Part shown: positions 52,909 to 59,070 of the stretch, piece after piece | Layout: each line of letters starts with the position of its first letter | Position numbering within the stretch: the first letter of the stretch is position 1 | NCBI RefSeq assembly: GCF_006334915.2 | Contig: NZ_VDMA02000007.1 | Coordinates: 248,001-312,000 of the forward strand | DNA: 64,000 nucleotides | Origin: Microbispora catharanthi | GTDB taxonomy: Bacteria > Actinomycetota > Actinomycetes > Streptosporangiales > Streptosporangiaceae | Direction of reading: 5' to 3' | The notes under the pieces: model-generated | What the model was told of the DNA's origin: nothing | Seen by the model: only the letters and a program-made list of their open reading frames with translations | Database searches by the model: none | Program-made: the position numbers and the translations under genes

Positions 52909-53547
52909 CTATCGCCTGCGCATCAGCAGACGGCCCTGGCGGAAGCGCTCACCTTCGAGAGGCTCGCGCAGCATCCGTCCCACCTCGGCGAAGCCCGCCT
53001 CGCGTGCCAGCTCGGCGAGGTCGTCGATCGGCCATCGGTACGCGGGCGCCACCTTGTGGTCGAACTCCGTCACCGGGTCGCCCTCGGATTCGAAGAAACC
53101 GAGCAGGAGGTGGCCGCCCGGAGCCAGGACGCGGCGGAACTCGGCGAAATACGGCGGCAGTTCCCGCGGTGGCGTGTGGATGACGGAATACCACGACACG
53201 ACGCCGCTCAGCTCGCCGTCCGCGAGATCCAGAGCGTGCATGGAACCGATCTCGAAACGCAGATCCGGATACGCCTCACGGGCGAGCTCGATCATCGTGG
53301 GCGACAGGTCGATGCCGAAGGCGTCCAGCCCCAGGCCCCGCAGGTGCGCCGTCACATAGCCGGGACCGCAGCCGAGTTCGGCGACAGGCCCGGCGCCGTC
53401 GGCTCGCACGGACTCGGCGAACGCGGCAAGCGCGGCGCGGTCCAGCGGCAAACGGTCGAGCGAGTCCCGGAAGAGCTCGGCGTAGAGGACGGCGACGGCG
53501 TCGTACGCCTCCGCCGTCATGGTGAGATAGGGGGCGGATCCGGTCAT
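52909..53547 (-). CDS. class I SAM-dependent methyltransferase
   Basis: A 212-residue Rossmann-type methyltransferase. The SAM motif is VAELGCGPGYVTAHLRGLGL, motif II acidic FGIDLSPTMIELAREAYPDL, and HALDLADGELSGVVSWYSVI follows. The C-terminal region HLLLGFFESEGDP is typical of small-molecule methylases. Substrate unknown. TAGAGT precedes ATG 53547 by eight bases, with no ribosome site. It is convergent with the LysR gene, 27 bp apart, and appears monocistronic. Confidence 0.88.
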   Translation of the reverse strand: MTGSAPYLTMTAEAYDAVAVLYAELFRDSLDRLPLDRAALAAFAESVRADGAGPVAELGCGPGYVTAHLRGLGLDAFGIDLSPTMIELAREAYPDLRFEIGSMHALDLADGELSGVVSWYSVIHTPPRELPPYFAEFRRVLAPGGHLLLGFFESEGDPVTEFDHKVAPAYRWPIDDLAELAREAGFAEVGRMLREPLEGERFRQGRLLMRRR

Positions 53548-53666
53548 GGCGGGTGACTCTAGCGCCTCGCCCCACGCCACGCGGACCGCCGCACGGCTCG
53601 CGCGCGGGGTCGCAGGCTATGGGGGGCGGATCCGGGGAGAGCCGCCCCCGCGGGTCAGCGCGACGA

Positions 53667-54230
53667 TCAGGCCGCCGGGGCGGCGGCGCGCAGCACCTTC
53701 ATGAACTCGCGCATCCACGCCGGGTGGTCCGGCCAGGCCCGCCCGGTCACGAGGTTCTGGTCGACGTGCGCCTCGCTGTCGACCCATGTGCCGCCGCCGC
53801 TCTCGACGTCGACCGCGCAGGCGGGGTACGCGCTGCTCTCGCGGCCCTTCAGCACCCCGGCCGCCGCGAGTATCAGCGGTCCGTGGCAGAGCGCGGCGAT
53901 CGGCTTGCCGGCGTCCGCGAAGTGGCGGACGATCTCCTGGACGTCCCGGTCGCCGCGGATGTACTCGGGGGCGCGACCGCCGGGGATCACCAGCGCGGCG
54001 TACTCGTCCGGGTTCACCTCGGAGAAGGCGACGTCGGCCGCCCAGGAGTGGCCCGGCTTCTCGGTGTAGGTGTCGAAGCCCTCGACGAAGTCGTGCACCA
54101 CGAACTGCAGCTTCTTGGCGGACGGCGCCGCGATGTGCGCCTCGTAGCCCTCCTCGAGAAGCCGCTGGTACGGGTACATCACCTCCAGGTCCTCGGCGGC
54201 GTCACCGGTGATGATGAGCACCTTCGCCAT
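53667..54230 (-). CDS. DJ-1/PfpI-family protein (short type)
   Basis: A 187-residue protein of the PfpI/YhbO type. The Cys-His nucleophile elbow is in KPIAALCHGPLILAAAGVLK, the acidic residue in GDAAEDLEVMYPYQRLLEEG, and the oxyanion side in ALVIPGGRAPEYIRGD. Related proteins are stress-induced hydrolases, deglycases or chaperones. GGAGGAGG lies upstream of ATG 54230, and a 12-residue longer frame starts at 54266. It is the second DJ-1-type protein in 3 kb but belongs to a different subgroup from the 51131-51826 protein. Confidence 0.9.
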   Translation of the reverse strand: MAKVLIITGDAAEDLEVMYPYQRLLEEGYEAHIAAPSAKKLQFVVHDFVEGFDTYTEKPGHSWAADVAFSEVNPDEYAALVIPGGRAPEYIRGDRDVQEIVRHFADAGKPIAALCHGPLILAAAGVLKGRESSAYPACAVDVESGGGTWVDSEAHVDQNLVTGRAWPDHPAWMREFMKVLRAAAPAA

Positions 54231-54419
54231 CGCGTAACCCCCTCCTCCGTACGGTTGCCGCCTCATCCTGCGCGCGGCCTCCCCCGCAGGTCAACGTCTC
54301 GCCCCGCTTCGGTCACGTGCCGCGTGCGCGCCAGGGGATTGAAGGCAGTTGGCACCGGCACCCTCCGGGATCCGCTAGAGTTGTTCACGCGTCGCCGGGA
54401 AAAACCCCGAGCGATGGCT

Positions 54420-54491
54420 GCGGAAGTGGCTCAGTGGTAGAGCATCACCTTGCCAAGGTGAGGGTCGCGGGTTCGAATCCCGTCTTCCGCT
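54420..54491 (+). tRNA. tRNA-Gly (anticodon GCC), second identical copy
   Basis: All 72 bases match the gene at 22145-22216. Acceptor GCGGAAG/CTTCCGC, anticodon GCC, CCA not encoded. TTGGCA (54349) and TAGAGT (54376) may be its promoter, with a rather wide spacing. Confidence 0.97.
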
Positions 54492-54516
54492 CGGAGTCCG
54501 GACGAGATCCGGGCAC

Positions 54517-54591
54517 GGACGATTAGCTCAGCGGGAGAGCGCTTCCCTGACACGGAAGAGGTCACTGGTTCAATCCCAGTATCGTCCACCA
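54517..54591 (+). tRNA. tRNA-Val (anticodon GAC)
   Basis: Acceptor GGACGAT/ATCGTCC, anticodon loop CTGACAC giving GAC, T arm CTGGTTCAATCCCAG. Unlike the other tRNAs here, the CCA end is encoded (54589-54591). It lies 25 bp behind tRNA-Gly. Confidence 0.96.
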
Positions 54592-54598
54592 CCTACAG

Positions 54599-54622
54599 AA
54601 ACCCCGGCCTTGGCCGGGGTTT
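54599..54622 (+). terminator. intrinsic terminator of the tRNA-Gly-tRNA-Val transcript
   Basis: AAACCCCGGCC (54599-54609) and GGCCGGGGTTT (54612-54622) pair perfectly across a two-base loop and are followed by CGTCGTTT. It lies seven bases after the tRNA-Val end. Confidence 0.9.
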
Positions 54623-55481
54623 CGTCGTTTCCCCACCTGGTCACATCGGGCGGCGTACGCGGGTCCGGCATGGAGCGGCCGTCCCCGGATCGTCATGGAG
54701 CCGGTCGCGTCGCGATCGCACGACCAGCGTCGTCAACGGGTCGCCGGGCTCCATCGCGCCCGAGCGGCGGTCGCTTGACGAGTTGCGGAGCCGGGCTCCC
54801 AAGGGACGGGCCGTCCCGAGTGCGCAGGCGGAAAAGGCGGACCCGTACGACTCGGGCAGCGCGGCCGGCAGCGCCCGACTCCTCTATTCGGAAGCCGATA
54901 TGAAGGAGAACGCGGGCGGCCGACACCGCCGATCCGGTTCACGGACCTGCCGGTCGTCTCCGGCAGCGCGCCGGAATGGGAGTTCCTCGGCTACAAGGCC
55001 ATCGCCGAGAAGGGGGGATGCGGCCGGCGAATAGCGCGAGCCGGGGCGCGCCGTCGAAGCCGGTTCGACTTCACCTGGAAGGCTCACATGGCGTATTGGT
55101 CCGCCTTCCCTCAATCAGCTTGAATCCCTCACCCACCCGCCTGACGTCCACGGACGGACGCGCCTGGGGGCTGTGCCGGCCTCTGTCCTCAGGGCGTCGC
55201 ATGATCCACAAGGGCGCCGGCCGCCGAATGCGGCCGGCGCCGCCGTGAAATCGTGGCACGGCGCTCGCCTTTTCCGGCGAAGCATTCCCGCCACCACCGG
55301 TACGCCCCCGCCACGAGCACCGGTATCACGATGGGCACGGCCGATCCCTGCTGGTCGCCGGCGCCGAGATAATCTTCTATCAATTACCCCCACTCGGACA
55401 CAATCCATTTAACCGGAAATCATACGACGCTTGTCTGGATTTCCTCTTAATGACGGGCTTTGTCGCCCTTTCCTCGAACTA
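54623..55481. other. gene-poor region with a possible decayed coding fragment
   Basis: No intact gene is supported. On the plus strand around 54935-55123 one frame without a start reads PIRFTDLPVVSGSAPEWEFL then GYKAIAEKGG, which looks like real protein, ending at TGA 55123. The preceding frame carries LLYSEADMKENAGG, so the original gene seems broken into frames. 55375-55460 is distinctly A/T-rich. No repeats or tRNA remnants were seen. Confidence 0.45.
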
Positions 55482-56225
55482 TCAGGGTGGGACGACGAGA
55501 ACCTGCGGCGCGGCCTGGCGCATCCGGGTGCGCAGCCAGAGCAACTGAATGGCCGTCTCGGGGGCGCAGTGGCGCGCGAGGCCGAGCAGGTCGTCGTCCC
55601 TGAGTCCGCGGGCGGCCTGCGCGACCACGCTCCACGACAGGTCGCACTCGGTGCCGAGGAGGTACAGCCCGTGCAGGTCCCGCAGCAGCGCGAGGCCACC
55701 GCCGTCCCCGCCGCCCCGTCCCGGCGTCACGCGGGGGCGGCGCGCCGCCCCGGCGTCCGCGCCCTCAGCGCCGGCCCACTCCCGTTCCACGGCCCCGCGA
55801 ACCACCCGCTGGAGCTCCGCCGGCTCCAGGCCCGCCGCGTCGAAACCCCCGCCGTCGATACTCGCTGCGTCGAAACCCCCGCCGTCGATACTCGCTGCAT
55901 CGAAACCCCCGGCGTCGAAAGCTCCGGCATCGAATCCCCCGGCGTCGAAACCGGAGGTCTCCAGGTGCGGCACCTCCAGCCCCGGCGGCTTCCCGGGCGC
56001 CCGCGACTGCGCTGAACGCGGATCGCGAAGGCCCCCCGAGCGGTACCTCCGCAGGAAGGGCTCCAGCCGCTCGGCGTGGTCACGGCACTGCGCCGCCAGG
56101 CGCTCGCAGACGCCGCACAGGTCGGACTCCCTGGGATGGCCGCGCCGCAGCGCGCGGAACCCGGACGACAGCACGTGCTGCGTGCGGGACAGCGTCTCCA
56201 GGTAGCGCGCCAGATGCTCGCTCAC
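55482..56225 (-). CDS. helical protein with internal FDA/IDG tandem repeats
   Basis: A 247-residue protein of unknown function. Residues 1-62 are two long helices with a Cys pair (MSEHLARYLETLSRTQHVLS, ESDLCGVCERLAAQC), and residues 175-240 are two more (LLRDLHGLYLLGTECDLSWS), like the halves of a ferritin-like four-helix bundle. Between them at 92-132 lies a run of xFDAG/xFDAA and SIDGG units in 5- or 10-residue steps, encoded by 30-bp DNA repeats. GTG 56225 opens the conserved part. It lies 115 bp downstream of the molybdopterin-type gene on the same strand and is a probable partner. Confidence 0.72.
   Translation of the reverse strand: MSEHLARYLETLSRTQHVLSSGFRALRRGHPRESDLCGVCERLAAQCRDHAERLEPFLRRYRSGGLRDPRSAQSRAPGKPPGLEVPHLETSGFDAGGFDAGAFDAGGFDAASIDGGGFDAASIDGGGFDAAGLEPAELQRVVRGAVEREWAGAEGADAGAARRPRVTPGRGGGDGGGLALLRDLHGLYLLGTECDLSWSVVAQAARGLRDDDLLGLARHCAPETAIQLLWLRTRMRQAAPQVLVVPP
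55831..55950. repeat. four in-phase 30-bp tandem repeats within a coding region
   Basis: Units begin at 55831, 55861, 55891 and 55921. The first two are identical over the last 22 bases (GCGTCGAAACCCCCGCCGTC and the next two), and units 3 and 4 differ at a few positions. Each encodes ten residues, so the reading frame is kept whatever the copy number. There are no spacers, so this is not a CRISPR array. Confidence 0.9.
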
Positions 56226-56340
56226 GGATCGTCCCACCCGCGGGCGGCGTCCCCCCAAGCGGTGCGTGTGCCTGCAAGGATCATGTCTCGTCGCTTCCTT
56301 CCGGTAGGCCGACCCACCTCGTCTCCGGCGATCGCGGACG

Positions 56341-58896
56341 TCAGACCTCCTCGTATCGTTCCGGCGCCTCCCCTCCTCCGGCTGCGGCCGTCACCTCGGG
56401 CCGCGCGGTCACACCACAGCCGAGGCGCGTGGCGGCGGCCGAGTAGAGTCCCTCCCCCACGGCGGCCTCCCCGCACCGCCCGGCCTTCACCAGCCGGACC
56501 GCCGCGGGCGTGCGCAGCGGCCGGCGGGACACCGGGTCCCACGCGGTGAGCGTCAGCTCCGCCACCGCCCGCGTCGCGGCCTCGCCCTGCCCGTCGAGCG
56601 GCAGGACCACGACCCCCGGGCGTACGCCCGACAGGCGCGCGACGGCCTCCAGCATGCCGAGAGGCGACTCGACCCGGACGAGGTCGCCGTCCTCGACGCC
56701 GAGCGCCGCGGCGTCGCCGGGGTGGACCTCCAGGCGCGGCTCGGCCGGGAACGGCTCCGGCACGGCGTCGCCGAGACGGGCCGGCCGGGCCGGAAAGCGG
56801 CGCGGCCCCGGGCGGGTGATGAGGACCAGGGGGTGCTCGTCGTCGGCGACCTCGGGAGACGGCTCGAAGTCGGCGGCGTGGAGGAAGGCCCGTCCCCCGG
56901 GGTTCTCCGCGCGATACCGCTCCTCGCCGTACTCGGCCCCCGTGGCGAGGTCGGCCCCGAACGTCTGGCAGTCCTTCGGCCCGGTGGCGAAGCGGCCCCC
57001 GGCGTACAGACGCTCGATGCCGTGGGAGCTGGACGGCGTGCAGGGCCACTGGACGCCGCCGGCCCGCAGCCGGTCGTAGGTGATCCCGGTGTGGTCGCAG
57101 GGACGGCCCCTGGAGCACGCCTTCCACGCCTCGAACGCCGACTCCGCGTCTGTCCAGCGCACGAGCGGCCGGCCGTCCCGGTCGCGCAGGTCCATCCGCC
57201 GCGCGTAGTCGAGCAGGATGTCGAGGTCCGCCCTGGCCTCTCCCGGCGGCTCGACCGCCTTCTCGCACAGGTGCACCGTGCGGTCGGCGCCGGTGACGGT
57301 GCCGGTCTTCTCGCCCCAGACCGCCGCCGGGAGCACCACGTCGGCCAGCCGCGCGGTCTCGGTCAGGTACGGATCCTGGACGACGACGAACAGATCCTCC
57401 CTCGCGAGGATCCGGTCGAGGCCGGGCATCGTGGCCGCCGGATCGGACGCCGTGATCCACAGCAGCCCGACCGACCCCTCCTCGGCGTACCTGAGGATCT
57501 GGGTCGCGTGCGTGGCCGGCCCCCACTGCGGGATGACCGCGGGGTCGACGTTCCACAGGTCCGCCAGCTCGCGCACGTGCCCCGCGTCGGCCCAGTTGCG
57601 CAGCCCGGGCAGGTCCGCGGCCGAACCCGCCTCCAGCGCGTCGCACCCGGGCCCGCCGAGCTGGAACAGCCCGGCCCCCGGACGGCCGAGCATGCCGCGC
57701 AGCAGGTGGACGTTGTTGACCTGGCAGGCGGCGGCGGTCGCCTGGTTGGAGCCCAGGAAGGCCGGGCCCACGGCCGACACCAGCCGTTCGGCCGCGCCCA
57801 GGATCTCGGCGGCCTGCTCGATCTGCCCGACCGGCACCGCGCAGATCTCCGCCGCCCGCTTGGCGGGGTAGGCCTCGACGATGCGCCACAGCCGTTCGAA
57901 CCCCACGGTGTGCGCGGCGACGTAGGCCGCGTCGTGCCAGCCGCCGGCGATCAGCTCGTGCAGCAGGCCGTTGAGGAGGGCCACGTTGGTGCCGGGACGC
58001 ACGGCGAGGTGGACGTCGGCCTCCCTTGCCGCCGCCGTCCCCTCCGGGCCCACCGCGATCATGGCGGGCGGACTGGATCCGAGCCGCCGGTCGAGCATGC
58101 GCTCCCACAGCACGGGATGGGTGGCGGCGCAGTCGTGTCCCCACAGCGCGAGCGCGTCACAGTGGTCCACGTCGGTGCACGAGCCCGGCTGACCGTCGGT
58201 GCCGAAGCTCGCCGCGAGCGCGGCCGCGGCCGCCGCCGCGCCCCAGCGGGTGTCGCCGTCCATGTGCGGGGTGCCGATCCCCGCCTTGCCGATGACGGCG
58301 AGGGTGTAGTGCTCCTCGAGGAACAGCCGCGTGCCGGTGTGGAAGGCGAGGCGGCCCCAGCCGCCGGGGCGGGCGAGCAGTTCCCGCGACCTCGCGGCGA
58401 CGCGGTCCATCGCGACGTCCCACGTCGTCTCCACCAGCCGCCCGTCCTCACGAGCCCCGCCTTCACGAACCAGGGGGCGGGTCAGCCGGGCCGCGCGCGG
58501 CTGCCAGGCGTGCCACTCCCGGGGGTCGAGCCTGCCGTGGTTGACGCGGTCGCCGGCCCGGCCGCGCACGCCCACGACCCGTCCGCCGCGAACGGCCAGG
58601 TCGAGGGCGTCGCCGTTGGAACCCGCCGCGGAGACAGCGGGAACCCAGCGCTCGACGCCCGGCTCGGCGACGCCGTCCTCCGGGAACACGTCCACACGCA
58701 CCGGCCAGGGGCTGCCGAGGCGGATGACCGGGGGAAGCGCGTCGCGCATGTGGCTCGGCAGGGCCGCGGCCAGCCGTTCCACCGCGTCGGGAGGTCCGTA
58801 CGGCGTGCGCCGCCCCCTGGGATCGGCGATCCGGTCCAGCACCTGGCACCTCCGCGGTGACGATGTGTGAACGACGCGTCCCGTACCCGGTGCCAT
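56341..58896 (-). CDS. molybdopterin-oxidoreductase-like protein without Fe-S or Mo-ligand cysteines
   Basis: An 851-residue protein with the fold order of MopB (formate dehydrogenase/nitrate reductase) enzymes. Cofactor-binding segments are clear: CDALALWGHDCAATHPVLWE, GLLWITASDPAATMPGLDRI, ARLADVVLPAAVWGEKTGTV, and a C-terminal DUF/MolydopDom part LVRVESPLGMLEAVARLSG. Where relatives have CxxCxxxC and a fourth Cys, this one has VPAVSAAGS and GRLDPRE (residues 84-124). Where relatives have RLC with the Mo ligand it has DTRWGAA (Gly219). It probably keeps pterin binding but not normal redox chemistry. ATG 58896 is preferred, and a frame from ATG 58953 has no ribosome site. Confidence 0.85.
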   Translation of the reverse strand: MAPGTGRVVHTSSPRRCQVLDRIADPRGRRTPYGPPDAVERLAAALPSHMRDALPPVIRLGSPWPVRVDVFPEDGVAEPGVERWVPAVSAAGSNGDALDLAVRGGRVVGVRGRAGDRVNHGRLDPREWHAWQPRAARLTRPLVREGGAREDGRLVETTWDVAMDRVAARSRELLARPGGWGRLAFHTGTRLFLEEHYTLAVIGKAGIGTPHMDGDTRWGAAAAAAALAASFGTDGQPGSCTDVDHCDALALWGHDCAATHPVLWERMLDRRLGSSPPAMIAVGPEGTAAAREADVHLAVRPGTNVALLNGLLHELIAGGWHDAAYVAAHTVGFERLWRIVEAYPAKRAAEICAVPVGQIEQAAEILGAAERLVSAVGPAFLGSNQATAAACQVNNVHLLRGMLGRPGAGLFQLGGPGCDALEAGSAADLPGLRNWADAGHVRELADLWNVDPAVIPQWGPATHATQILRYAEEGSVGLLWITASDPAATMPGLDRILAREDLFVVVQDPYLTETARLADVVLPAAVWGEKTGTVTGADRTVHLCEKAVEPPGEARADLDILLDYARRMDLRDRDGRPLVRWTDAESAFEAWKACSRGRPCDHTGITYDRLRAGGVQWPCTPSSSHGIERLYAGGRFATGPKDCQTFGADLATGAEYGEERYRAENPGGRAFLHAADFEPSPEVADDEHPLVLITRPGPRRFPARPARLGDAVPEPFPAEPRLEVHPGDAAALGVEDGDLVRVESPLGMLEAVARLSGVRPGVVVLPLDGQGEAATRAVAELTLTAWDPVSRRPLRTPAAVRLVKAGRCGEAAVGEGLYSAAATRLGCGVTARPEVTAAAGGGEAPERYEEV

Positions 58897-58998
58897 GCGC
58901 CCCTGATCCCGGAATCGCCCGAACTGACCGGTTCCTTTTCGAATACTTTCCATAGGGTGTCAATGCCGGACCGGCCCCCTGTCCGGGTCTCGTGATCT

Positions 58999-59013
58999 GT
59001 AAAGTGCATTTAC
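58999..59013. promoter_or_regulatory. inverted repeat in the divergent promoter region
   Basis: GTAAA-GTGCA-TTTAC, a 5-bp inverted repeat with a five-base centre, lies in the A/T-rich part of the 174-bp gap between the MopB-like gene and the LuxR gene. It may be the binding site of the LuxR regulator. Confidence 0.35.
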
Positions 59014-59070
59014 TGGGTGTTGTCGGCGCGGCCGGCGGGGGCGGCCCGCGCGTTCGCGTGTGGGGTGCGA

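Noticed and set aside
55831-55950. Short regular repeats resembling a CRISPR array
   Set aside because: Units are contiguous 30-bp copies with no spacers, lie inside a coding frame and encode ten-residue units.
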